From assembly GCA_024752435.1 (NCBI GenBank), contig CP103032.1, forward strand, positions 1,860,001-1,924,000: DNA of 64,000 bases. Direction: 5' to 3'. Numbering within the stretch: position 1 is the first letter of the stretch; the number at the start of each line of letters is the position of its first letter. The position numbers and the translations under genes were made by a program. Under the pieces are notes generated by a model. That model did no database searches, was not told where the DNA came from, and was given only the letters and a program-made list of their open reading frames with translations. This document shows, one piece after another, positions 46,617 to 57,124 of the stretch. The DNA comes from Allantophomopsis cytisporea (lineage: Eukaryota > Ascomycota > Leotiomycetes > Phacidiales > Phacidiaceae).

Positions 46617-46773
46617 TATTATATGCAGTGTGGCAGCAGAGATATGAAGTAGATCAGGAGCATAGCATAGCGGTGGAACTATGCCTTCTGATTTGGACGA
46701 AGCTCTTGATAATATAACTATGTGCTATCCTAGCTTGCCAAATTATAGAAATACCTGAGGTCGCTCAAGCCAG

Positions 46774-49700
46774 CTACTTTGTTGTGGCCCACAGACACGC
46801 TCCGTCAGCACAGCAGTCTGGAGAGTCATCTGTACACCCGTCGTCGTTGCAGTCACACGCTGGGCAGGTAGCGTCCGCGCAACAGGACGGCGAACTATCT
46901 GAGCATCCGTCCTCATTACAATCGCAAGCGTAGCCCTGATCCAGCAGCCAAGTGTCATATGCTTCGCCGATATATGTGCAAGTTAAATCTGTATAATTAC
47001 AATTGAGGGGGGCGCTGTTGTTTGTCGATATGGTAGAAGCATCCACTAAATCGTCCATTCCCTACCAACCGTAGTATTCAAACGCCGTTGTATTCTGGGT
47101 CCCATCGTCAATGGCCGACGTCCGATCCCACTGCTTTGCAAACCAACGGTTCGCAAATGTCCATGCATAGTTGTCCGCTTCATAATGTCAGTAATAATCG
47201 CATACCGAGCAAGATTTCCGTACCGTTATATACGACTTTAGGGTTAGGTTTACCACTTGAATGTCCATACGCCCACGCATAATCATAACATCTACTCGAA
47301 CCATAGATCGGTACTTGATCGTAGCCTTCGCCAGGGATAGCATCAGTCACATCAGCGACTAAGAAAAGATAATTAACAACAACACCGCTTAAAATAGTTC
47401 ATATGTTTTTCAACTTACTGTGCTGCTTGAAACCAATCATATTGCAGTGTATCCACTCATGAGCTATGACTTGCTCAAAGCTTATCAACGCGTGGTTCCC
47501 GAGATCCGCTGGGGTTTTTGAAGGCCCTGACGTGATGCCTGACATGAATCTTAAACTCCAAAAGGTAGGACAGAATGTGATGCGGGTACCCGTTGGGTTA
47601 TATGGAGAATTTATTGTAAATGCTTGACTAGATAATATTGTTAAAAAAGAGTTGCTATAGATTGTAGGAGGTAAGTACTTACATTCCATGCTGTTGACAC
47701 CTATCTACAAGACCACCAACAGGGTTGCACTGATAAGTGATCCGACTACGACGACTTGTTTTGGGCACTCCACCCGCTAGTTTTTCTGTAGATGCGAACC
47801 CTGAAACCTGTTTCAAGTTATCTTCGCCGTGAGTCAGTACCAAGGCGTCCGTAATGAGGGGTAAAAAGGGATGCAACTAACTGATCAAGTTCAAGTAATC
47901 TTCACGGTAAGTATCGGCCCATTTGCCACTGACTCTACCATCAGTGACAAAGTAGCGCTCGAAAGGCTTGTCATCAAAGTCATCAGGACTAAATGTTGTC
48001 ATGGGCAAAGCGACACGAGTTGCCTCTTCCAGTATGTTGAGCTGAGCCGCGCTGCACTCTCCAGCACCACCTGGCATTGCCCAATCCCACCAAATACCAG
48101 GATATAAGGTATTGAGCCGTGAAAGTCTTTCTGTATCTGTCTCCTCAGAAACAGGGTCACCAGGATCAAGTATTGCAAGACATGCATCCAGATCAGAAAT
48201 ACAAGTATCCTCTGGACAATACCCAAAGCTGCAAGAAAAACTGCAAAGAGGGCCATAGCCTGCATCAAGACCTTGAACGGCACAGGCAGTGATGCTTGAC
48301 CAGTCCGGCAGAGAAGCAATTGAAGCTCCTGTAGCAGTGCAAACGCAAGTGCTGACAGGGCAGAAACTATAGCTGCAGGTAAAGGCGCAAAGGTCAGCTC
48401 AGGCCCCCACACTTGTACCAGCTGTACAGTATTCTCCTGTTCCAGCTGCTGCCACAGGTGCGGTGCATGCTTGTTTGGTCGATCCTGGGGCAAAGCCACG
48501 GACTTCGAAATTCATGTTGTAGATGAGCTTCGCGCAGACTCCCGATTCGTAAACGCACTCTCCACCAGATGCAACCATCAAAACATTACCTGCGGTGCTG
48601 ACTAACTCAACGTACTGCGCACCAGAGTTTCTCGCTGAAATAGAACCATAGTTCAAGCCTGTAGTTACAGTGACGGTGTCCATCGAAATCCCGCTACTAT
48701 AAACTTTGATTGAAGAACCTGAGTTCTTTGCTGGTATGACAATTGCCCATATCACAGTGTCTCCAGCTGCCTCAAAGCCAAACGGTTTTTCCCAAAATAG
48801 CTCTGTTGTTGATGTTCAGTAACTTCCTCTTACTCATGTGAATACAGAAACACCGAATTCTTGTACTGAAGAGCACCTAGACCTGTGGATAGTTAGCTTC
48901 GTTGATGAGAAGTTTTTCTGTTACGACATACCCATCATATATCCATTGCCATTTGCTATGGCACCAGGTTGAACTGCTAGATCGGGACTGATATCGCCAG
49001 CGTAGGAGCCACCTGTGAAGTTAACATCCCGAGCTTTTACTTGATAGGTGTGTACGTTTGGATTCAATTTTCAGGCTCTTGACCCTACTGAATCATCTCT
49101 AATTTGAAAGTAGATAAGGAGTTTCTTACTGCTGATGACGTTGGTTTTGAAATCATAGAAATGGAAAAATGCAAAGAGATTGTGAGAAGTACTCACCCAA
49201 CTGTGTCAGGTAGCGGTTCTCCCCTTTCGGGCCAAGCAGCCTCCCAGCTAAAGATGCAGTCGACTACATCACCCCAATAATAGTACCATCCGTCATAAGA
49301 AGCAGGACCGCCATAGTAGCCAGTAGTTTCATCGAAATCTGGGCAAAAGTAGATGTCTTGGCCTAGATCTTCCTTCCAGGCTAAAATATTGGTCAGACCA
49401 TAAACGATAGACTACGTTTTATATTAGGGAACTTACTGGTCCATTTTAAATTCGAAAAACTGCCGCTAGAGAATGCTGCATCTAGCTAGTGATGGTTTCA
49501 ATCCCCAAGATTATTAGTTTATGGAGTCTGTACTGCTAACCATGGGATTTCCATTTGGCCTCATGTAGTATGATGGCTCGTCAAAAACCTAGTTGAAAAT
49601 GTACCCATAGTCGTAAGGGCCACCACAGCTCGTGTTGCTTGCATAGCACGCTGCCCCAGACGCGTAAACGTCCATGCTGGTATAGAGGTAGAAGTCTGAC

Positions 49701-50041
49701 ACAGAATTGGCGGCATCGAAGGGGTATTCAAGTGTGTCAGTCACGAAATCCTGTGTTGCGTCCCCAATATGCAAGGAGAACCCATCCAAGCCTTTTGCTC
49801 ATCAGTAAAAGAACGCCAAGCGTAGACTGCTTTCCTTACCCCATTGCTTTTGCGTCTGCAACATCCTGGGCAGCATGAGGCTGTATTACACTACCAACCT
49901 GTAGAGATCATTTAGTCAAGGAACCTTAAGAGACAGGTTGTGTTAACACCATACCATGTAATGAGCAAAAACCTGACCATGGCCAACGGCGAAGAGTTGT
50001 GCTGCTGCACTAAGTACGCCATAAAAGAAGCGGACTTTCAT
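46774..50041 (-). pseudogene. GH71 alpha-1,3-glucanase fused to aspzincin-like metallopeptidase and Cys-rich modules, with in-frame stops
   Basis: Order on the minus strand: signal peptide (MKVRFFYGVLSAAAQLFAVG), GH71 barrel (MGLDGFSLHIG; DIYFCPDFDETTGYYGG; CIFSWEAAWP), GH71 C-terminal domain (VTVTTGLNYGSIS; GGECVYESGVC), two Cys-rich modules (CAFTCSYSFCP, CSFSCSFGYCP), and a zinc peptidase domain (GECSAAQLNILEEA; HEWIH at 47461-47447; CYDYAWAYG). A Cys tail follows with two CDCN-DGC-CCAD repeats (46774-47058). GH71 enzymes cut alpha-1,3-glucan; aspzincins are secreted M35-like proteases. Frame 48755-47877 links GH71 and peptidase directly. Stops: TAG 49589-49591, TGA 48399-48401 and TAG 47062-47064 (the last may be a true end). 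A one-base excess in the G-run at 49839-49842 also breaks the exon 2/3 join. Other splice sites look sound, so loss is probably recent. Confidence 0.75.
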
Positions 50042-51339
50042 TACTCTCGAGCGACTACTAATAACAGTGACAGATGGTTTTATGTTGAAGTAGGTATGAG
50101 AAGGAGAAGAACAACTAAAAGGGAAGCTCTCCATACATATATAAGGGATAAAGGATAAGAGATCCATAACTGCGCTCAAAGTGTTCCTGAAAAGACTTTT
50201 TACCAGTTTTGCCCTGTCTGATGAACTCTCCACTCCCTTTCAAGTGCTCCACAACAACACCAAGAACACCCCAGGGCGATAACCAGTAGGTACCATCTAT
50301 TTGTATTATCGTACCGCCTCTTGTCAGAGGATCAATATCAAGACGGACATACCCAAAAGTAGCTAGATGAGAGTGCTTTGATATTGCTTGCTTGAGTCAT
50401 AGTGGTTCTCCATATCAAGTGAATAGAATTTGGAAGGGGCTGTGTTGCCTTTCAATTGCTTCTTCATTTGCCCTAGTCTTGCGCTTGAAATTACCTGAAT
50501 CGCCAACTCCAGTAACTATGCCTAGAATGGCGAATTGGAGCGAGAAGATAGCTCAGCATGTTAAAGTACGCTCAGTGTTAGATTATCTTGTGGAATATGA
50601 GGACTATGTGTATCTGGAACATATCCTTCAGAGGATGCACAATAATAACCCTCACTTAGTCCTTGAAAGGAGAACATCAGGTGCTAATGCAGGGACTACG
50701 GAAGAACAGTTGATCTTCTACTTTATCTTAGGAAGCATAAAGGGGGATCGGAAGATATAGCTTCTGGCTATGTAGTTTAAGATAATCGCTTTGTAATTCG
50801 GCATACGCTAATTGTTTATGTGAAGACAGCGGCAAAGCTACCGAAACCGAACAGAATGCTACAACGCTAAGGATATAGGCGAGGCATTCCTGGAGATATC
50901 GAGCAAATTTCTCGCTACTAGAACAACCCACACAACCATAATCAAGGCACCACTACACACAAAAACATAGTAGGACTATCATTTGATAGACCTTAGGACC
51001 CAGGCTCCGGTACTAGGACAGCCAGTTGAGAGTATCGCGAGTAGATCGCACAACACCGACAGGAAAGACCGGACAGTGGATAGGAAGCTACATAACGCTA
51101 CCAGGGATTAAATCGAGTTCGTTGGAAAGAATTTACGGGGACAAACGGACAACACCTAGAAAGCAATTTAATTATCCGTGCCGATAGGGAACTTCATATG
51201 TTCTATCACTCTGCAAAGCAAAGTAATTTGACTACTAATATGCAAGCCGATTTTACTCTGTGCAATCTCAAAAAGCTTAAAGGCTTAGTATTAGCAGGAA
51301 GGTTGTAATATTAGGCACAAACTTAAGTCTCCTCTCAAA
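50042..51339. other. Intergenic with one unrecognised ORF
   Basis: Contains a plus-strand frame at 50392-50760 (122 codons) that looks partly protein-like (KVRSVLDYLVEYEDYVYLEH, then MHNNNPHLVLERRTSG). It may be a remnant of a larger gene, but I recognise no family and see no flanking exons. The first ~150 bp are the upstream region of the GH71 fusion gene. Confidence 0.4.
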
Positions 51340-51646
51340 CACACTCTTTGGATACAACCAAGACGGTCATGCGACCAAGCAGTTGGTTTTGCCAAGATAT
51401 TCTATGGAAATAACGAAGTCAGCAACTCTTCTGCCTGATCAGTCTCGATGTCAAGAGAGTGTATAACAAAGTACTGCCCCTAGTTCTTGTTGGCAAATTG
51501 AAGGTGAAAGGCAACTAGAAAGGGCTACCAGATAGATGAGTGTTCTGTGCAATCCGCAATGGGATTATCATAGTCAACAAATAGCACAGAAACCCTACTG
51601 ATCAACATCTTAGAGCCAGGACTCTCAGTTCCAATCGCTGTATAAT
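51340..51646 (+). mobile_element. Fossil of a LINE-type reverse transcriptase
   Basis: Plus-strand pieces in shifting frames match the order of a non-LTR RT palm: TLFGYNQDGHATKQLV (family FG-RPGRST-AL), LISLDVKRVYNKVLPLVLVG with KLKVKG (family LDVKGAYD-V----L--KL), and TETLLINILEPGLSVPIA (family AGLPQGSPLSPIL). Stops and frameshifts separate the pieces, and no 5' or 3' element ends were found. Confidence 0.6.
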
Positions 51647-53998
51647 CATTCGTCTTGTGGTCACTACAGAATTTGCCCCATTTTATGTCTCCGGAGGACC
51701 TAGTATGTAGATGGCCGTAGCCGTTACGCTTGTGGCGTCACTATTGTCTCTAAACTGTGTGGTATTGACTGACAATGATCACTTGGCCCCCAACCTTGAC
51801 TCTTTTTCGTGGTTGTTGGCGTCTTCGGCGGTTACCGGCGTCTTTGGCGATTGTGAAAGTTGACTACTACGGGGCCGATCCGCTTTTCTCCTTTAGAGTT
51901 CCAATAAGCTTCTTATATCCCTACAAAGCTGGTGTCAGTAGCTCCGGAACCAGACCTGAAGTCGGATCGCGTCGTCCAGGATACTACATCCCTCCTGAGG
52001 GATTTCCAGGTCATGGAGAATTGTAAATTGATAATGAAATATATAGATTCTTGTTTATTAGATCACTTCATGTCCCCCTTATTCTCATTGATATAATATG
52101 TTGTAGGCATTTACTAAGTCTCGCAATGTTTGAGTGATGTTGTTAGAAAGCGTCCTCTCGATCTTCTGAATATTTTCCAACTGAATTCAAGAAATGTCTT
52201 CCAACCCCATACCAGATGCTGATCCAAACATTGCCGTGAACATTCAATTATGATCGAGATTTACCAGTATCACGAAGATCTCAAAATGAAGATAAGGGGT
52301 CCTTCGATATATGACTTAAATCGCAGCTGCGAACTTATCCCACGTTGTCGAGCATTCTGGACTACATAACTTATGAAAGTGCCATTGTGTATCTTCTAGG
52401 GAACCTACTGTGGGCTTCGAAACTGAATGCGATTTCCAACTTATACAGACTCATGCTTTCGTTCCTTCTCTTCGCTATATGCTTAGATACTTGCGTTCGC
52501 GTTGCCCTGCTCTTGATGTCCTCCAAAGTTTCTGATGCTGATGTGGTCTCATAGACCATCGACGCCCACAGAATTCACTCAGAGTGACAAGTGATAAGTT
52601 TGTTATCAATGTGACGACTCACTCTCCTTCTTTCTCAGCTATTTGACTTGCGTCTTCTGTAAGTTAGATTGGGTGACGTACGGCCTCTTCCAACCTAAGG
52701 ACAAATGATGTACAATGTCATGACTCTTGGAAACGCTTCACCATGGAGGCCTTTGATCCAGCTCACGGCAAGGAATATGAAGATTCCGCCCTACGATACT
52801 GTCGCTAAAGGTGCTGGTGTAAAGTACATTGAATCTTGGGCCGATTGGATCGAAGCTAACAATCCTGCCGACATGCAGCCAGTTCTTATGCGAAGTATAA
52901 AGAAGTTGCTAACGTGATGGGATGTATAGTATTCAAGGCTTTGGACAATTAGGTATGATGAGAAGGGTTTCCCTACACTGCGCCTTCGATAGTTCTTGGT
53001 TATTAACTCCATATATAGTAACCCATTTCGCTGCAGCAAAACAGACCGTGCGTATCAACCCGCAACTGACTTATGTGCAACAATGACGATCAAGGCGTTG
53101 TGATAGAAATAATATACTAGAGAAGGTAATCAATCGAATTTAAGAAGCCGACGAGAGAAGTTCCTCCACATAGAGCAATTGAACCAAAAGTTAAATCAGA
53201 CGGGATCTAATGTTTCAATGTGGTCAGTGTCCTTAGAGTATTAGCCATCTATGAATACTAAGCAGAGGCTTGGTCGAAATAGGTGGATGAGAAAGTGCAA
53301 AAATGAATTGGTGATAGTCAATCTTGTATGCCTTGCAATTGTTATCATTTTCATCCAAATTAAGTGATGGATATTGGAACCAAGCCTCCAAATCTTGACG
53401 AAAGGTATTATCACTTTTGAAGATTGCCCCACCAATCATATTAAGATTTCCTTTACCCTTATACCTTATGTAATGATGGCCAAACACCTGCTCTTGAATC
53501 AGTATAAAATGGAAAACCAGGAGCCCTGCTCAGTGGGGATCCATATTTTACGTTGTTAGCTGAAGAGGATGGGCATGCCTGTTAATATTATCTAGATCGT
53601 CGCTCTACTAAGCGAACATACTATGAGGCTCTACAAATCCTTGAAGTTTTCCAACCAACTTTGCCCAGAGTCAGCGTTGAAAAGGAATTTCATGCTGCAG
53701 GATCCATGACAAAGCTGATGCGTAACTGCCCCATACCGCGGGTATTGAGAGATGCAGATATGGGGTTGTTTTCCAGCTTTCGATGAGGCAGTCAGGTTAT
53801 GAAGTCTATCCTTCAACTACACCGCCGTATCCGTATCCTACCTCTATGTATTGCCTGAGTGGCAGAGTAGGTAGGTAAGTAGCGAGAGGTTCCTATGGTG
53901 ATAATGGGGAGAGCTAACCCTATTTAGCATTTATAGATTTAGACAAAAAGAATCTAGTGCAAGAACTAACACTACTGCAACACCTTTGCATGAATAAA

Positions 53999-54037
<39 letters not shown>

Positions 54038-54883
54038 TGGTACTCAACAAACAGATGGAAGTCGAGCTTTACTTGGCATGAATGAGTGGGAAGCTGCACT
54101 TGTGACTTCGTAAAGACGTGACAATTCAATTGATTCTGCATGTGGGAGGTCCATGCGTGCGTGTATTGATGAACTGCCGGATAGCGCCGCTCCGTGCCGC
54201 CCACCGAGACTGCGTAGTGGCGTTGGGTAATAGCTGCAGGTACACGCCATCGCCAACCATCAATCTCATCTTGAGCTCTCTCTCACTGGACTCAGCAATC
54301 GTCATTTATCCTGAATTTCTTATCGACAATCATCACCATCCCCAATCGTCCATACAATCAATTATCCCCCTGTCACCATGGCATTGACGAAACACCATCC
54401 AAACGCCTGAACCTGACAAACAACCAATAAATAACGCATTCCGCCATGACTAAATCAATCTGGGTAAACACTCTCCCTTATCACGCTTAGACCGAATAGG
54501 CATGTGCATATCAATCCTGGTATCGGTCAAGCTTTTGTCTTGCCTGCATCACCGACGGACTGGCGGACTGGCGGACTTTCTACGTTCATTCATCTTATCG
54601 TCGAGTTCGTGTTGTGCGATATTGCACTGGGTTGCACATTATGTAGGTCATTGCTGCATTGCGAAGAACATGCTTGCGGGTACTGCTGCAAGTTATGTGG
54701 GCGAATTACTCTCGTACAAGTATCTCATGGCTTGCACCTTTCCTTTTCTTCGTTCTTGTCTTGTTTCCCCTACTGCCTAATCTTCTTCGGCGTGGAGTCA
54801 ATGTAAATAGTTTTGCTCTTTTACAATTCTTTACACTGTCACAATTCCTTCATTACAGTCAAAAGTGTCATTCTTTCAAGAAA
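51647..54883. other. Gene-poor stretch with small unrecognised ORFs and a TA repeat
   Basis: Open frames at 51775-52026, 52705-52917 and (minus) 53233-53487 are not assignable. The one at 52705-52917 (ending DWIEANNPADMQPVLMRSIK) looks most protein-like and may be the last exon of a lost gene. A TA microsatellite lies at 54001-54038. Confidence 0.45.
54001..54038. repeat. TA dinucleotide microsatellite
   Basis: About 15 TA units with one TG interruption and one A insertion. Likely length-variable. Confidence 0.9.
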
Positions 54884-56339
54884 ATGGTCTATCAATCCTT
54901 CTTTGCCGCAACGGCCATAATCGCGTGCGTCTCTGCTGCAGCACCATCTCTCAGACTGAGCACTCCTTTGGCTTTCAAGGCACCCTCTCCCAATGTAGTG
55001 TCCTCTAAGGTACTGGAACTTAATCGATTTCCGGGCTCTCAGAGCGCAAAGCATCTCAACGCTATCCGAAGAGGCGGTTACGAGACAGGCTACTCCAATT
55101 TGACATCTCTTTTCGAAGGCGAAGAGTTCAGCACTAATGTCACCTTCTCGGAGGCCACCTTCAACCTCATTGTTGACACGGGGTCGAGCGATACGTGGCT
55201 GGTGGAGACGGGTTTCAGCTGGTAGGCGGTTCAGATCTTTACTCTTACGATTTCGGGACCACTGACGATGACAGTGTTGACGTTGTAACTGGCGCCAATG
55301 AAACCGAGGACTACTGCTCATTCGGACCAACCTGGACTCCAACTCCGCAATTCACCGATATCTCGGGAGAAAACTTCAACATTACCTACGGTGATGGCGA
55401 ATTTCTTAGTGGAATCATGGGCTATGATGCTGTAACTCTAGCCGGTATCACCGTTCCAAAGCAAGAAATAGCGGCGGTGAACTTTGCAGCTTGGTATGGT
55501 GATGGAGTCACTTCTGGACTCCTTGGACTTGCATACCCATCAATCACATCCGCCTACAATGGCACCGACCCTCATGACGACAGCGTTTCCCTTCCCTACG
55601 ACCCCATCTTCATTACCATGTACAAAGAGAACCTTACCGCACCACTCTTTTCTCTAGCTATTGAACGCTCCGAATCTGGCCCAGCAGGTTACCTCGCTCT
55701 TGGTGGTCTTCCACCCGTAAACTACACCGAGCCCTTCGCCAGCACTCCTATTCAATATCTCACGGCCGCCAATGGAGGGGATGCATTCACGGAATCTACT
55801 TACACCTACTACGTTATCTCACCCCAGGGCATTATTTACCCAGGTGCCAATGGCACTGTCAATGCCACCGGCTTCCAAGCCATTGTTGACTCGGGTACCA
55901 CGCTTAACTACTTCCCAACTGAAATCGCCGATGGGATCAATGCTGCGTTCGACCCTCCAGCTACCTGGTCCGATGACGAGGGTGCTTATATTGTTGCTTG
56001 CAATGCTACTGCGCCTTCTCTTGCTGTTGAAATCGGTGGTGTCTTACTGTACACTAACCCTGCCGATTTGATCTTGGATGATGGCACAGGAACTGATACT
56101 TGGTGAGGTCTTCTGCTTCAACTATGAGAATGACGCTAATGATTGCAGTATCACCGGCATTGATGATGCGGGAGAGAGTGGTCTGCCAATTCTTGGAGAT
56201 GTTTTCTTAAAGTGAGTTTTGTTTGAACTTGAAAACCTGATTCATGCTGACAAGTGTAACTAGGAATGTCGTTGCTGTCTACGATCTCGGTGCTACAGAA
56301 TTGAGATTTGCGGCAAGAGAATTTTATGCCATTGACTAG
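54884..56339 (+). CDS. Secreted pepsin-like aspartic protease (family A1)
   Basis: Four exons: 54884-55221, 55275-56102, 56149-56211, 56264-56339. They join to 435 codons (434 residues). Signal peptide about 1-19 (FFAATAIIACVSAAAP), then a propeptide of ~65 residues. The two catalytic aspartates are in VDTGSSDTW (D98) and VDSGTTLNY (D318). The flap region is ITYGDGEFLSG, and the C-terminal LPILGDVFLKNVVAVYDLG is typical of A1 enzymes. Intron 1 rebuilds ETGFSCVDVV, placing a Cys that pairs with CSFGP as in fungal homologues. The many N-glycosylation sites and lack of a GPI tail suggest a soluble extracellular enzyme. The ATG at 54884 is the start because the longer upstream frame lacks a leader-like sequence. 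Confidence 0.95.
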
Positions 56340-57124
56340 GTCTATCCTAATATGTTACTGTTCAGTTCAAATAAACAATTGTTGCCAGGCGTTTTACTAT
56401 ACTTGAATTGTGACTTCGATAATTGTTTGTAACGGTCTCGATGTCTCGTGATGTTTCCACTCCAGATAGGTAGCTAATTTGTGATGGTTACGTATCGGAT
56501 GAGTTTGTCATACCAATCGCGTGGATAAGAGTGAGACTTCGTAATTGAGTTTGGCAATCTATTATAAAGAGCTAATTTTATACAAGCTTGATACTTTCCA
56601 GATATTATTATGTTCTTACTGGGGCGTGAATTGAGTGTGACGCTGGGATCTTAACACACAACGGACAGCAACATTGCCTATTTATTATGTGTCTATATTC
56701 CGAAATGTGTTGATTGATTAACCGAATATATATGTATTATGATATAAATGTTTAGCATTGATCACGAAGGAAACGTGGTTTTCGATTTTAACCGTCTACC
56801 TACACCTCTTTGTTCTCATCGCTTAATATCTTTAGGTAATTCTTGAATCCAATTCCATATTTTGAATTAGATCCTTGTGAACAATCCCGTTCTCTTGAAG
56901 TTTGAATATGATAGTACTAACGTGTCCTTCCACAGTTACATGATGCTGTGGCCCGAAATCTTTCTCCACCACGGAAGATTTACCGCGATCCGGGCTTCTC
57001 TTTTACTGATATATTTGCCTCATTTACCAAAATTATGACTGTCGGGGAGACTCCCAAAAACAAATGCAATCTAACATTATTCTGGTTTCTTTATGAAGCA
57101 TTATCTACAAGCAAGGTTACTGTC
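56340..57124. other. Intergenic between convergent genes, no gene seen
   Basis: AT-rich 3' flanks of the protease and the ArAE-type gene. No feature recognised. Confidence 0.5.

Noticed and set aside
54659..54883. N-terminal extension of the aspartic protease
   Set aside because: The extra 75 codons precede a proper signal peptide at the ATG 54884 and look like leader DNA.
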